A stretch of DNA of 64,000 bases from Cupriavidus basilensis. GTDB taxonomy: Bacteria > Pseudomonadota > Gammaproteobacteria > Burkholderiales > Burkholderiaceae. Below are positions 8,451 through 20,094 of the stretch, piece by piece. The stretch lies in NCBI RefSeq assembly GCF_000832305.1, contig NZ_CP010537.1, positions 186,001-250,000 of the forward strand. Direction: 5' to 3'. The notes under the pieces were generated by a model, which saw only the letters and a program-made list of their open reading frames with translations, did no database searches and had not been told where the DNA came from. The position numbers were made by a program, and so were the translations under genes. Positions within the stretch are counted from its first letter, which is position 1; each line of letters begins with the position of its first letter.

Positions 8451-9034
8451 GCGTTTCTCCTGGTCGGCGTGAATGGCATCGTGGCCAGCGCCACGACGTA
8501 GCGCGCGGGCTTGCGGGTGGGATTCTTGTAGACGATGGGGCGGTCCAGCCGCATGGACAGGCAGTCGCCGGTTTCCAGGCGCCAGTGCTGGTCGCCCACC
8601 GTCATTTCCATGACGCCGTCGATCATCCAGACCTGCTGATGGATATCGGCTTCGCGCGCGGCGGTTTCGTACGCCACGCGCTTGCCTGCCGGGAAGACCA
8701 CGTCAACCAGCTGGATCGGCGAGGGTGCCGCCGGGGAGAGGTTGCGGCGGATATAGCCGGAGGCGGGGTCGGTCCACACCGGCTGCTCCGCCGCACGAGC
8801 CATGGGCGACGGCTCGGCCTGCGGCGTGCTGTCCTCGAACAGCGACGCCACGGTGACGCCCAGCGCGGCGGACAGCTTGTCGAGCACCGTGGCCGTGGCG
8901 CTGCTCTGGCCACGCTCGATCAAGGAGATGTTGGAGCGGCTCACGCCGCTGCGCTCAGCCAGGGCGGCCAGCGAGAAGCCCTGGGCGTCGCGCAGTGTTC
9001 GCACGCGCCGGGCGATGAGGTCGTTGATGTCCAT
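8447..9034 (-). CDS. XRE-family regulator with C-terminal cupin domain
   Basis: A 195-residue transcription factor with a Cro/CI-type helix-turn-helix at about residues 8-62 (FSLAALAERSGVSRSNISLI) and a cupin effector domain at about 115-190 (DIHQQVWMIDGVMEMTVGD and the second cupin motif around GDCLSMRLDRP). Such proteins usually sense a small metabolite and repress a neighbouring gene. The ATG at 9034 begins right at the helix-turn-helix region; the upstream extension to 9148 has no domain content. It is the first gene of a two-gene operon with the GNAT acetyltransferase. Confidence 0.9.
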   Translation of the reverse strand: MDINDLIARRVRTLRDAQGFSLAALAERSGVSRSNISLIERGQSSATATVLDKLSAALGVTVASLFEDSTPQAEPSPMARAAEQPVWTDPASGYIRRNLSPAAPSPIQLVDVVFPAGKRVAYETAAREADIHQQVWMIDGVMEMTVGDQHWRLETGDCLSMRLDRPIVYKNPTRKPARYVVALATMPFTPTRRNA

Positions 9035-9039
9035 GGTTG

Positions 9040-9053
9040 TCCAGTATGCTGGA
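9040..9053. promoter_or_regulatory. Inverted repeat upstream of the XRE-cupin gene
   Basis: TCCAGTATGCTGGA has perfect five-base arms and a four-base centre. It lies six bases upstream of the start codon, where autoregulatory binding by the XRE protein would block transcription or translation initiation. This is a candidate only. Confidence 0.4.
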
Positions 9054-9563
9054 TGTTCGTGTCCTGTAAACTGACATACATCGCGATTCAAAGCAACTGG
9101 AACCTGCCAATGCAATAGCGCGTTCCGGGCCGGGGCGGTGCCGCTCAAGGCTGCCTCGGAGCGACTTGGCTTTCAAGGGGCCGGCGCACAACGGGCTGCC
9201 TTGTCGGCAGGATGCGGCCCTTGTTCATGCCGACGGCCGGCACACACCACGAAGGCGAAGATCTCGCGCACCTTGGACAGACGGTGCGCTTATATGGACG
9301 TTGGTCGGGAAATGAAAAAGAGCCCGCCGGTGTGGCGCGGGCTCAGGCTGCTGACAAACCTGAAGCACCAGCCGAAGCCGCTGAACGGGCCAGATCCGCG
9401 CGCCATGACGACGGCTGTCTCTCCCTCGCCCCTCAGGGGGAGAGGGCCGGGGAGAGTGCCGGAGAGCGGGGTGGCTTAACCAGGAGCCACTTGAAGCGAA
9501 GCCCGTGGTTTGTTTCAGCACGCAGGCGCAACGAGCGCCCGCTCTCTCCCCCAGTCCCGCTCC
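9054..9563. other. Gene-free spacer with a terminator and a REP-like inverted repeat
   Basis: About 510 bases without a convincing gene. It contains the minus-strand terminator at 9315-9344 and, at about 9418-9470, a GC-rich element made of CCCTC and GAGGG arms that resembles the repeat elements near 20,095 and 23,403. Open frames here on either strand give Pro/Arg-rich translations without ribosome-binding sites. Confidence 0.5.
9315..9344 (-). terminator. Rho-independent terminator downstream of the chemoreceptor gene
   Basis: On the minus strand the perfect 8-bp stem GAGCCCGC/GCGGGCTC with a nine-base loop is followed by five U residues. It lies about 220 bases past the stop codon of the methyl-accepting chemotaxis gene and would end that transcript. 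Confidence 0.75.
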
Positions 9564-11141
9564 CTAAGCCGCCAGCCGGAACGATGCCACCGAGCGCATC
9601 ATCGATTGCGCCTGCTCGGCCAGCGCTTGGGCCGCGGCGGCGGCCTGTTCCACCAGTGCCGCGTTCTGCTGGGTCACGGTGTCCATCTGGTTCACCGCTT
9701 GCCCGACCTGCTCGATGCCGGTGCTCTGCTCGTTCGATGCCGCGCTGATCTCGCCCATGATGTCGGTCACGCGCTTGACCGCGCCAACGATGTCCTCCAT
9801 GGTCTGGCCCGCCTTGGCGACCAGCGCCGAGCCGTTGTCCACCTGGGCCACCGAGTTGTCGATCAGGCCCTTGATCTCCTTGGCGGCGGTGGCCGAGCGC
9901 TGGGCCAGGCTGCGCACCTCGCCCGCCACCACGGCAAAGCCGCGGCCTTGCTCGCCGGCGCGCGCCGCTTCCACGGCGGCGTTCAGCGCCAGGATATTGG
10001 TCTGGAAGGCGATACCTTCGATCACGCCGATGATGTCGACGATCTGGCGCGAGGCGCCGTTGATCTCGCCCATGGTGCTCACCACCTGGTTGACTACCTG
10101 CCCGCCGCGTTGCGCGATATCGGAAGCGTTGACCGCCAGCGAGCTGGCCTGGCGCGCATTGTCCGCGTTCTGGCGCACGATGCCCGTCAGCTGTTCCATG
10201 CTTGAAGCGGTTTGCTCCAGTGCCGAGGCTTGTTCCTCGGTGCGTTGCGACAGGTCGGTATTGCCCGCGGAAATCTGCTGCGTGGCCGAGGCGATCGAAT
10301 CCGCCGCGCCACGGATCTCGCCGAGCGTGCCGGACAGGCGCTGCTGCATGCGCTGCATGGCCGCCAGCAGGCTGTGCTCGTCGCCGGCGCGAATGCGCAC
10401 CGGCACCGTGAAGTCGCCGTCGGCAATGCGCGTGACCACTTCGGTGGCGTAGGCCGGCTCGCCGCCCAGGCTCTTGCGCACGGTGCGCATGATGGCCAGC
10501 ATGAATGCCGATACCAGCGCGCCGATCAGCAAGGTGCTGATCGCGGCGGAGATCAGGTCGTCGCGGAAGCTGCCTTCGATGTCCTTGAGGAACACGCCGG
10601 TGGCCACGTGCCAGTCCCATGCCGGCACATAGCGCACATAGGTCAGCTTGCGCGCGGGCGTTTCGGTGCCGGGGAGGCGGCCACGGTAGGTGACGAAGCC
10701 GTCATCAGGGCCGGCGCCGGCGCGCGCGCTCGCCTTGCCCGCATCGACGATGCTCTGGTAGACCAGCTTGCCGTCGGGGTCCTTGAAGTCACCCAGGATC
10801 TTGCCTTCCGTATCCGGCAGGCCGGGGTTGAGCACCACCTGCGGCTTGGAGTTGAGCAGGAACAGGTAGCCCTTGTCGCCGAAGCGCATCACACGCAGTG
10901 CATCCTTGGCCGCGACCTGGGCATCCTCGATGCTCATGGTGCCCTTGGCGGCGCGGTCCACGTAGAGCTTGATGATGCCTTCGGCGGTCGCCACCAGGGA
11001 CTGCAGGCTCTCGCGGCGCTCGGCCATCATGGTGGCGCGGGTGTGCACGGCGCTCCAGGTGCTCAGCGCCAGCAGGGCCAGCCACATCGCCACCAGCGCG
11101 GCCCAGAGTTTGGCGTTCAACGAGATTCGATTCATGATCAT
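9564..11141 (-). CDS. Methyl-accepting chemotaxis protein with Cache sensor domain
   Basis: A 525-residue chemoreceptor. A first membrane helix (residues about 10-32) is followed by a periplasmic single-Cache domain with [10 protein letters not shown] and [16 protein letters not shown] second membrane helix at about 190-210, a HAMP linker, and the highly conserved signalling hairpin come next ([37 protein letters not shown]). It should relay ligand binding to CheA/CheW. No C-terminal CheR/CheB docking pentapeptide is seen. Two ATGs, 11141 and 11135, are possible starts and neither has a strong ribosome-binding site. The ligand is unknown; Cache domains of this type often bind small carboxylates. 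Confidence 0.93.
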   Translation of the reverse strand: MIMNRISLNAKLWAALVAMWLALLALSTWSAVHTRATMMAERRESLQSLVATAEGIIKLYVDRAAKGTMSIEDAQVAAKDALRVMRFGDKGYLFLLNSKPQVVLNPGLPDTEGKILGDFKDPDGKLVYQSIVDAGKASARAGAGPDDGFVTYRGRLPGTETPARKLTYVRYVPAWDWHVATGVFLKDIEGSFRDDLISAAISTLLIGALVSAFMLAIMRTVRKSLGGEPAYATEVVTRIADGDFTVPVRIRAGDEHSLLAAMQRMQQRLSGTLGEIRGAADSIASATQQISAGNTDLSQRTEEQASALEQTASSMEQLTGIVRQNADNARQASSLAVNASDIAQRGGQVVNQVVSTMGEINGASRQIVDIIGVIEGIAFQTNILALNAAVEAARAGEQGRGFAVVAGEVRSLAQRSATAAKEIKGLIDNSVAQVDNGSALVAKAGQTMEDIVGAVKRVTDIMGEISAASNEQSTGIEQVGQAVNQMDTVTQQNAALVEQAAAAAQALAEQAQSMMRSVASFRLAA

Positions 11142-11419
11142 GCTTGACCGGTATGGGCAGCCGGTTTGCGCCGGCGGCGCGGCATCGGCCTGACCCTGAT
11201 GTTGACAGTGCGGCACAGGCGAGGCGAATGCGCTCGCTGCGCATCGCCTGGCCACAGCCGGTTAACGGCCCATCAGCGTCGGGACTTGAATGGGGGAAAT
11301 AGAAGTGGTTAAAGAGATGCTTCTGCCCGGGCCGGCAAGCTTTCCGATCCCTGCCTACAATGTGACTTTCGCCGCGCCTGGATGACGGGCGGCTCGACGC
11401 AACCCGCGGAGCAAAACGC

Positions 11420-12385
11420 ATGACCTCAAGCATCACCACACGCAAACTGGGCAGGTCCGGGCTGGAAGTCTCGCCCCTGGCATTTGGTGGCAACGTGTTC
11501 GGCTGGAGCGCCGACGAGGCCACCTCCTTCCGGCTGCTCGATGCCTTTGTCGGCGCCGGGCTCAACTTCATCGATACCGCCGACGTGTACTCGCGCTGGG
11601 TGCCGGGCAACCAGGGCGGCGAGTCCGAGGCCATCATCGGCAAGTGGTTCAAGCGCAGCGGCAAGCGTGCCGAGGTGGTGCTGGCCACCAAGGTGGGCAA
11701 GGACATGGGCGAGGGCCGCAAGGGTTTGTCGCGCGCCTATATTGAACGCGCCGTCGACGCGTCGTTGCAGCGCCTGCAGACTGACTACATCGATCTCTAC
11801 CAGTCGCATGACGACGAAGACCGGGACACGCCGCTCGAGGAAACCCTGGACGCCTACGCCCGCCTGATCAAGGCCGGCAAGGTGCGCGCCATCGGCGCCT
11901 CCAACTACAGCGCCGCGCGCCTGGCCGAGGCGCTGGAAACCAGCCGCCGCCACAACCTGCCGCGCTACGAGAGCCTGCAGCCGCACTACAACCTCTATAC
12001 CCGCAGCGAGTATGAGGCCGAGCTTGAGCCGCTGGTGCTGCGCGAAGGCCTGGGCGTGTTCAACTACTATGCACTGGCCAGCGGTTTTCTCAGCGGCAAG
12101 TACCGCTCCGAGGCCGACCTTGCCAAGAGCGGCGCGCGCGGCCAGCGCGTCAAGGCCTATCTCGATGCGCGCGGCCTGCGCATCCTGGCGGCGCTGGACG
12201 AGGTCGCGGCGCGCACCGCCACCAACCCGACGCAGGTAGCGCTGGCCTGGCAGATCGCGCGCCCCAGCATTACCGCGCCGATTGCCAGCGCCACCTCGCT
12301 GGCGCAGCTGGACGACCTGATTGCCGCCACGCGCCTGCCACTGAGCGCCGGCGATATCGCGCTGCTGGACCAGGCCAGCGCCTGA
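11420..12385 (+). CDS. Aldo/keto reductase
   Basis: A 321-residue NADPH-dependent TIM-barrel reductase. The catalytic tetrad is visible as Asp52 and Tyr57 (FIDTADVYS), Lys91 (LATKVG) and His130 (YQSHDDED). GASNYSAARLAEAL and the C-terminal SATSLAQLDDLIAATR match the NADPH-site segments. It resembles the YdjG/YhdN-like AKR11/12 groups that reduce aldehydes and methylglyoxal-type carbonyls. The physiological substrate is unknown. A dehalogenase-like gene follows 27 bases downstream, so the two are probably cotranscribed. Confidence 0.92.
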   Translation: MTSSITTRKLGRSGLEVSPLAFGGNVFGWSADEATSFRLLDAFVGAGLNFIDTADVYSRWVPGNQGGESEAIIGKWFKRSGKRAEVVLATKVGKDMGEGRKGLSRAYIERAVDASLQRLQTDYIDLYQSHDDEDRDTPLEETLDAYARLIKAGKVRAIGASNYSAARLAEALETSRRHNLPRYESLQPHYNLYTRSEYEAELEPLVLREGLGVFNYYALASGFLSGKYRSEADLAKSGARGQRVKAYLDARGLRILAALDEVAARTATNPTQVALAWQIARPSITAPIASATSLAQLDDLIAATRLPLSAGDIALLDQASA

Positions 12386-12412
12386 ACTGGCCTGCCCCGG
12401 AGGAGATAAGGG

Positions 12413-13174
12413 ATGCATGAGAACAGATTGAGCCACGGCAACAGCGCCGGTAGCAAGGCGGCGGACCTGAGCGCGGTCAAGGCGCTGGTGTTCGACGTCT
12501 TCGGTACCGTGGTGGACTGGCGTACCAGCGTGATCGCGGACCTGTCCGCGTTCGGGCGGAACAAGGGCATCGAGGCCGACTGGACGGCCTTTGCCGACGC
12601 CTGGCGCGCCGGCTACGTGCCCGGCATGGAGCGCGTGCGCAAGGGCGAGCGGCTGTGGGCCAATATCGACGTGCTGCACCGCGAACGGCTCGACGCACTG
12701 CTCGACCAGTTCGGCATCGAAGACCTGAGCGAAGTGGAGAAGGACTACCTCAACCGTGCCTGGCACCGCCTGCGGGGCTGGCCGGATAGCGTGCCCGGCC
12801 TCACGCGGCTAAAGCAGCGCTACATCATTTCCACCTTCTCCAACGGCAGCGTGCAGTGCCTGGTCGACACGGCCAAGTATGCCGGCCTGCCGTGGGACGC
12901 GGTGTTCAGCGCGGACATCGTGCGCCACTTCAAGCCGCAGGCGGAGATCTATCAAGGCGTGATTGCCTTCTTCGACCTGCAGCCGTCGGAGGTGATGCTG
13001 GTTGCGGCGCACAACAATGACCTGCGGCATGGCCGCTCGCATGGCATGCGGACTGCCTATGTCAACCGGCCTACGGAGTACGGGCCGAACCAGGCGAAGG
13101 ATCTGGCGGCCGAGTCGGACTGGGATGTGGTGGTGGATAGCTTGACGGAACTGGCGCAGCGGCTCGGCGCTTGA
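12413..13174 (+). CDS. Haloacid dehalogenase type II-like HAD hydrolase
   Basis: A 253-residue HAD-superfamily hydrolase of the L-2-haloacid dehalogenase type. The nucleophile Asp28 lies in VFDVFGTVVDW. Motif II is ISTFSNGS, motif III Lys is in HFKPQAEIY, and motif IV is MLVAAHNNDLRHGRSHGM. These match (S)-2-haloacid dehalogenases, which hydrolyse short 2-haloalkanoates through an Asp ester. Many relatives act on phosphates or have no known substrate, so halogen removal is likely but unproven. It is the second gene of a probable operon with the aldo/keto reductase. Confidence 0.88.
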   Translation: MHENRLSHGNSAGSKAADLSAVKALVFDVFGTVVDWRTSVIADLSAFGRNKGIEADWTAFADAWRAGYVPGMERVRKGERLWANIDVLHRERLDALLDQFGIEDLSEVEKDYLNRAWHRLRGWPDSVPGLTRLKQRYIISTFSNGSVQCLVDTAKYAGLPWDAVFSADIVRHFKPQAEIYQGVIAFFDLQPSEVMLVAAHNNDLRHGRSHGMRTAYVNRPTEYGPNQAKDLAAESDWDVVVDSLTELAQRLGA

Positions 13175-13447
13175 GCGCGCGCGTGCGCCAACCAGCGCAC
13201 ACCGGCTTGGGAAAGCCTGCCATAGCGGCCTCCCGCCGTGAAGCGCTGGCTGCACTTGGCGCGCGTTGACGCTCGTCCTGCGCGCCCGGCCAGCGCGATC
13301 GGGTTTGCCCAAGCCGCTCCCTGTCGGATACATTAGGACTCCCGGCCGCCCACGCTGCAACCCTGCGGCGCAGCAGAGGCCACGCGAGAGCCGGGAGTTG
13401 GCACGCGCCAGCACGGCAGCGCGCCAGGAGACGACAAGGAGACCACG

Positions 13448-15484
<2,037 letters not shown>

Positions 15485-15551
15485 CCAGCCAGCGAGCATG
15501 GCGGCGCGGCTCGCCCGCGCCGCCTTCCCTGCCCGGCGCAAGATCCCCGCT

Positions 15552-15596
15552 ACACCTGTTCACCCCCTGTACACGTGATGCTGTGACACCTGTCAC
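15552..15596. promoter_or_regulatory. Putative AcoR upstream activating sequence
   Basis: A perfect inverted repeat GTGACA-CC-TGTCAC lies at 15583-15596, about 97 bases upstream of the sigma-54 core. A second, weaker copy of the same letters (CTGTTCACCCCCTGTACA) is at 15556-15573. Position and pairing fit an enhancer for the Fis-type domain of AcoR. Binding has not been shown here. Confidence 0.55.
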
Positions 15597-15692
15597 GCCG
15601 CGGCGTGCGCATGGCCCGTAAAGTCCCCGCGCGCCCCGCGTTTACCTGGGGTAATCCCGGGTTTTTGCCGTCCCCGGCGCGCTGATGCGGGC

Positions 15693-15708
15693 TGGCACGG
15701 CCGTTGCG
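15693..15708 (+). promoter_or_regulatory. Sigma-54 (-24/-12) promoter of acoXABC
   Basis: TGGCACGGCCGTTGCG matches the -24/-12 consensus TGGCAC-N5-TTGC exactly, with GG at 15694-15695 and GC at 15706-15707. Transcription should start about 12 bases beyond the -12 element, some 25 bases before the acoX ATG. AcoR upstream is the cognate activator. Confidence 0.9.
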
Positions 15709-15744
15709 ATATGCCTGTCATAACCAGAAAGACAGGAGACAGGC

Positions 15745-16869
15745 ATGGGTGAGCAAGCGCTGGCCAGCCGGCCACTGGTCGGCATCATCGCCAACCCGAT
15801 TTCCGCGCGCGATATCCGCCGCGTGATCGCCAACGCCAACACGCTGCAACTGGCCGACCGCGTCAATATCGTGCTGCGCCTGCTGGCCGCGCTGGCTGCC
15901 TGCGGGGTTGGCCGCGTGCTGATGATGCCGGACCGCGAGGGCATGCGCGTGCTGCTGTCGCGCCACCTGTCGCGCCGCCAGGGGCCGGACGCCGCGCTGC
16001 CGGAGGTGGAATACCTTGACATGCCGGTCACCGCGCGCGTCGACGACACCTTCCTGGCCGCACGCATGCTGCGCGAGGCGGGCGTTGCCGCCATCATCGT
16101 GCTCGGCGGCGATGGCACCCACCGCGCGGTGGTGCGCGAATGCGGCAACGTGCCGATTGCCGGCATCTCCACCGGCACCAACAACGCCTACCCCGAAATG
16201 CGCGAGCCCACCATCACCGGGCTGGCCACGGGGTTGTTTGCCAGCGGCCGCGTTCCCGCCGCGCATGCGCTGGCCGCCAACAAGCGGCTCGACATCACGA
16301 TTGCGGGTGAAGGCGAGGTGCGCCACGACATCGCGCTGGTCGACGCCGTGATTTCCCACGAGCATTTCATCGGCGCGCGCGCCTTGTGGAAGACCGAGAC
16401 GCTGGGCGCGGTCTACGTGTCCTTCGCCGATCCGCAGGCGATTGGCTTGTCCGCCATCGGCGGCTTGCTGGAGCCCGTGGGCAGGCATGAGCCCGGCGGC
16501 CTGGCGATCGAGCTGGCCGCGCCCGGCGAAGGCCGCTTCGCGCTGCACGCGCCGATTGCGCCCGGCCTGCTGCGCGCGGTGCCCATCGCGGGCTGGGAAC
16601 GCCTGACCGACGGCGTTGCGCACCGCGTGCGCCAGCGCGCCGGCATCGTCGCGCTGGACGGCGAGCGCGAGCTGGTGTTCGGCCCGCAGGACGAAGTCAC
16701 CGTGACGCTGCGCGAGCGCGCCTTCCTGAGCATCGACGTGGCGGCCTGCATGCGCTACGCCGCCGCCGCCGGATTGATGCGCAGCGGGCGCGCGCCGCCG
16801 CCCCGGCAACCACAGCATTCCCCACCCCAGCCACTCACCGAGCTTTCTACCGCCACCACAAAACCATGA
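15745..16869 (+). CDS. acoX: AcoX: acetoin catabolism protein with NAD-kinase-like fold
   Basis: A 374-residue protein. GGDGT at residues 121-125 and the downstream GISTGTNNAYP are the nucleotide-binding signatures of the ATP-NAD kinase/diacylglycerol kinase superfamily. AcoX is encoded with acetoin dehydrogenase in Cupriavidus and related bacteria, but its biochemical role is unsettled; the sequence suggests a cofactor-related kinase. A good ribosome-binding site (AGGAGAC) precedes the ATG. It is the first gene behind the sigma-54 promoter, and its stop overlaps the sequence used as the acoA ribosome-binding site. The last 30 residues are Pro/Gln/Thr-rich and probably disordered. Confidence 0.92.
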   Translation: MGEQALASRPLVGIIANPISARDIRRVIANANTLQLADRVNIVLRLLAALAACGVGRVLMMPDREGMRVLLSRHLSRRQGPDAALPEVEYLDMPVTARVDDTFLAARMLREAGVAAIIVLGGDGTHRAVVRECGNVPIAGISTGTNNAYPEMREPTITGLATGLFASGRVPAAHALAANKRLDITIAGEGEVRHDIALVDAVISHEHFIGARALWKTETLGAVYVSFADPQAIGLSAIGGLLEPVGRHEPGGLAIELAAPGEGRFALHAPIAPGLLRAVPIAGWERLTDGVAHRVRQRAGIVALDGERELVFGPQDEVTVTLRERAFLSIDVAACMRYAAAAGLMRSGRAPPPRQPQHSPPQPLTELSTATTKP

Positions 16870-16880
16870 AGGAGACAGAC

Positions 16881-17885
16881 ATGACAGCCAACGCATCCGG
16901 TACCGCCGGGAACACGCTGCCCCTCGACAAGCAGGAACTGCTCGCCGTTTATCGCAGGATGCGCACCATCCGCGATTTCGAAGAGCGCCTGCACGTGGAC
17001 TTCGGGCGCGGCGACATCCCGGGCTTCGTCCACCTCTACGCCGGCGAGGAAGCCGCCGGGGTCGGCATCCTGCACCACCTGGGCGACGGCGACCGCATCG
17101 CCAGCACCCACCGCGGCCACGGCCACTGCATTGCCAAGGGCGTCGACCCGGTGGCGATGATGAAGGAGATCTACGGGCGCAAGGGCGGCTCCTGCAACGG
17201 CAAGGGCGGCTCCATGCATATCGCCGATCTGTCCAAGGGCATGATGGGCGCCAACGGTATCCTGGGCGCGGGCGCGCCGCTGGTGTGCGGCGCCGCGCTG
17301 GCCGCCAAGTTCCGCGGCAAGGGCGAGATCGGCATCACCTTTGCCGGTGATGGCGCGTCCAACCAGGGCACCTTCCTGGAGAGCCTGAACCTGGCCGCGG
17401 TGTGGAACCTGCCGGTGATCTTCGTGATCGAGAACAACGGCTATGCCGAATCCACCGCGCGCGACTACGGCACGGCAGTGGACAGCTACGTCGACCGCGC
17501 CGCCGGCTTCGGCATTCCCGGCGTGACGGTGGATGGCACGGATTTCTTCGCGGTGCACGAGGCGGCGGGCGAAGTCATCAAGCGGGCCCGCGAAGGCGGT
17601 GGCCCGGCCCTGCTGGAATGCAAGATGGTCCGCTTCTATGGCCACTTCGAAGGTGACGCGCAAACCTATCGCGCCTCCGGCGAGCTCGATGACATTCGCG
17701 CCAACAAGGACTGCCTGAAGAAGTTCACCGCCACCGTGACCCAGGCCGGCGTGATCGCGCTGGATGAGCTCAAGGCCATCGACGAGCAGGTTGCCGCGCT
17801 GATCGAGGACGCCGTGCAGCAGGCCAAGGCGGCGCCGTTCCCCACGCCCGCCGACCTGCTGACCGATGTGTACGTCAGCTACTAA
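16881..17885 (+). CDS. acoA: AcoA: acetoin dehydrogenase E1 alpha subunit (TPP-dependent)
   Basis: A 334-residue alpha subunit of the thiamine-diphosphate-dependent acetoin:DCPIP oxidoreductase, which cleaves acetoin to acetaldehyde and an enzyme-bound acetyl group. The TPP-binding motif runs from FAGDGASNQGTF to VIENNGY. GKGGSMHIADLSKGMMGANG is the characteristic acetoin E1 alpha segment. The ATG at 16881 is chosen because an AAGGAG ribosome-binding site sits seven bases upstream; the earlier ATG at 16866 lies within that site. It works with AcoB and AcoC. Confidence 0.95.
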   Translation: MTANASGTAGNTLPLDKQELLAVYRRMRTIRDFEERLHVDFGRGDIPGFVHLYAGEEAAGVGILHHLGDGDRIASTHRGHGHCIAKGVDPVAMMKEIYGRKGGSCNGKGGSMHIADLSKGMMGANGILGAGAPLVCGAALAAKFRGKGEIGITFAGDGASNQGTFLESLNLAAVWNLPVIFVIENNGYAESTARDYGTAVDSYVDRAAGFGIPGVTVDGTDFFAVHEAAGEVIKRAREGGGPALLECKMVRFYGHFEGDAQTYRASGELDDIRANKDCLKKFTATVTQAGVIALDELKAIDEQVAALIEDAVQQAKAAPFPTPADLLTDVYVSY

Positions 17886-17952
17886 GCACTAAGCGCGCGA
17901 CCTCAGCCATTCCGAGACATAACGACAGCAAGCAAGATCAGGAGACCACACC

Positions 17953-18969
17953 ATGTCCCGCAAATTAAGCATGAAGCTGGCGATCAACGAAGCGATCGAC
18001 CAGGAAATGACCCGTGACCCGAGCGTGATCATGCTCGGCGAAGACATCGTCGGCGGCGCCGGCGCGGACGGCGAGAAAGACGCCTGGGGCGGCGTGCTCG
18101 GCGTGACCAAGGGCCTGTACGCCAAGCACGGCGACCGCCTGCTGGACACGCCGCTGTCCGAATCCGCCTATGTGGGCGCGGCCATCGGCGCCGCGGCTTG
18201 CGGCATGCGCCCGATTGCCGAGCTGATGTTCATCGACTTCATGGGCGTGTGCTTCGACCAGATCTTCAACCAGGCGGCCAAGTTCCGCTACATGTTCGGC
18301 GGCAAGGCGGAGACGCCGGTGGTGATCCGCGCCATGGTGGGCGCGGGCTTTCGCGCAGCCGCCCAGCACAGCCAGATGCTCACGCCGCTGTTTACGCATA
18401 TCCCCGGCCTCAAGGTGGTGTGCCCCAGCACGCCATATGACACCAAAGGCCTGCTGATCCAGGCGATCCGCGACAACGACCCCGTCATCTTCTGCGAGCA
18501 CAAGAATCTCTATGGCTTCGAAGGCGAGGTGCCGGAGAACTCATATGCGATCCCCTTCGGCGAGGCCAACATCGTGCGCGACGGCAAGGATGTTTCCATC
18601 GTCACCTATGGCCTGATGGTGCACCGTGCGCTGGAGGCGGCGGCGACACTGGCCAAGGAAGGCATCGAAGCGGAGATCGTCGACCTGCGCACGCTCTCGC
18701 CGCTGGATATCGACACCGTGCTGGAGTCGGTGGAACACACCGGCCGCCTGGTGGTGGTGGATGAAGCCAGCCCGCGCTGCAACATCGCCACCGACATCTC
18801 GGCACAGGTGGCGCAGCGCGCGTTCGGCGCGCTCAAGGCCGGCATCGAGATGGTCTGCCCGCCGCATACGCCGGTGCCGTTCTCGCCCGCGCTGGAAGAC
18901 CTCTACATCCCCAGCGCGGCGCACATCGCCGATGCCGCGCGCAAGACCGTGAAAGGAGGGAAACACTGA
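17953..18969 (+). CDS. acoB: AcoB: acetoin dehydrogenase E1 beta subunit
   Basis: A 338-residue transketolase-like beta subunit that completes the E1 heterotetramer with AcoA. Conserved segments are VIMLGEDIVGGAGADGEKDA, DTPLSESAYVGAAIGAA, PIAELMFIDFMGVCFDQI and the C-terminal domain signature RLVVVDEASPRCNIATDI. Length and order match acetoin dehydrogenase and pyruvate dehydrogenase beta subunits. Its TGA shares one base with the ATG of acoC (TGATG), so the two are translationally coupled. Confidence 0.95.
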   Translation: MSRKLSMKLAINEAIDQEMTRDPSVIMLGEDIVGGAGADGEKDAWGGVLGVTKGLYAKHGDRLLDTPLSESAYVGAAIGAAACGMRPIAELMFIDFMGVCFDQIFNQAAKFRYMFGGKAETPVVIRAMVGAGFRAAAQHSQMLTPLFTHIPGLKVVCPSTPYDTKGLLIQAIRDNDPVIFCEHKNLYGFEGEVPENSYAIPFGEANIVRDGKDVSIVTYGLMVHRALEAAATLAKEGIEAEIVDLRTLSPLDIDTVLESVEHTGRLVVVDEASPRCNIATDISAQVAQRAFGALKAGIEMVCPPHTPVPFSPALEDLYIPSAAHIADAARKTVKGGKH

Positions 18970-20081
18970 TGGCCGCGATCACCCCGATCGTCATGCCCAA
19001 ATGGGGCCTGTCGATGAAAGAAGGCACGATCAACGACTGGCTGGTCGAGCAAGGCGCGCAGATCACGGTCGGCATGCCGATCCTCGACGTGGAGACCGAC
19101 AAGATCGCCAACGCGGTGGAAGCGCCGGACGCCGGCACCCTGCGCCGCAAGGTGGCGGCCGTGGGCGACATCCTGCCGGTCAAGGCGCTGCTGGGTGTGC
19201 TGGCGCCGCCCGAGGTCAGCGACGCGGACATCGACGCTTTTGTCGCCGCCTATGAAACGCCGGCGGCTGATGAAGAAGAGGAGGGCGCCGCCGCCTCGGC
19301 CTATCAGTTCATCGAAGTCGACGGCATTCGCACGCGCTACGCAAAGCGCGGCGAGGGCGCGGACACCGTGCTGTTCATCCATGGCTTCGGCGGGGACCTG
19401 GACAACTGGCTGTTCAACCTCGACGCACTGGCCGATGCGCACACCGTCATCGCGCTGGACCTGCCGGCGCACGGACACGCCACGCCCAGGCTGCCCGGCA
19501 CTACGCTCGCATCGCTGGCAGGGTTCGTCGCGCATTTCATGGATGCGCTCGACATCGGCCAGGCCCACCTGGTGGGCCATTCGATGGGCGGCGGCGTCGC
19601 CGCGCAGCTGGCGGTGGACGCGCCGCAACGCGTGCGCTCGGTCGCGCTGGTATCGCCAGCGGGCCTTGGCGAGGAGGTCAACAGCCAGTACACCGAAGGC
19701 TTCGTCAACGCGCAATCCCGCCGCGACCTCAAGCCGGTGGTGGAACTGCTGTTCGCCGATGCCGGGCTGGTCAGCCGCCAGATGCTGGACGACCTGCTCA
19801 AGTACAAGCGGCTGGACGGCATTACGCAAGCGCTCGGCACGCTAGGCGCCAGCCTGTTCGGTGGTGGCCGGCAAACCGAGCTGCCCGGTCACAGGCTGGG
19901 CGATACCGGCAAGCCTGTGCTGGTGATCTGGGGCGCGCAGGACCAGATCATTCCCGCGTCGCATGCGGCCAACGCGCCGGCCGGCGCGACGGTGAAGGTG
20001 TTCGACGATGCCGGCCATATGAGCCAGATGGAGAAGGCCAACGAAGTCAACGCGCTGCTCAAGCGGCATATCGGCGGCTGA
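18969..20081 (+). CDS. acoC: AcoC: acetoin dehydrogenase E2 (lipoyl domain plus alpha/beta-hydrolase-fold acyltransferase)
   Basis: A 370-residue dihydrolipoamide acetyltransferase. The N-terminal lipoyl domain carries the lipoylated Lys45 in DVETDKIAN. An acidic linker (EEEE, 102-105) leads into an alpha/beta-hydrolase catalytic domain instead of the usual chloramphenicol-acetyltransferase-like fold. Ser205 in GHSMGGG is the nucleophile, and the charge-relay His is in DDAGHMSQME. This architecture is diagnostic for AcoC. It transfers the acetyl group from E1 to CoA. No E3 gene is next to it, so a lipoamide dehydrogenase from elsewhere (perhaps the one at 26,765) must serve. Confidence 0.95.
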   Translation: MAAITPIVMPKWGLSMKEGTINDWLVEQGAQITVGMPILDVETDKIANAVEAPDAGTLRRKVAAVGDILPVKALLGVLAPPEVSDADIDAFVAAYETPAADEEEEGAAASAYQFIEVDGIRTRYAKRGEGADTVLFIHGFGGDLDNWLFNLDALADAHTVIALDLPAHGHATPRLPGTTLASLAGFVAHFMDALDIGQAHLVGHSMGGGVAAQLAVDAPQRVRSVALVSPAGLGEEVNSQYTEGFVNAQSRRDLKPVVELLFADAGLVSRQMLDDLLKYKRLDGITQALGTLGASLFGGGRQTELPGHRLGDTGKPVLVIWGAQDQIIPASHAANAPAGATVKVFDDAGHMSQMEKANEVNALLKRHIGG

Positions 20082-20094
20082 CGAAGCGCAGTCC

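Noticed and set aside
16866..16880. Upstream ATG as the start of acoA
   Set aside because: It lies within the AAGGAG ribosome-binding site used by the ATG at 16881, which also gives the usual family length.
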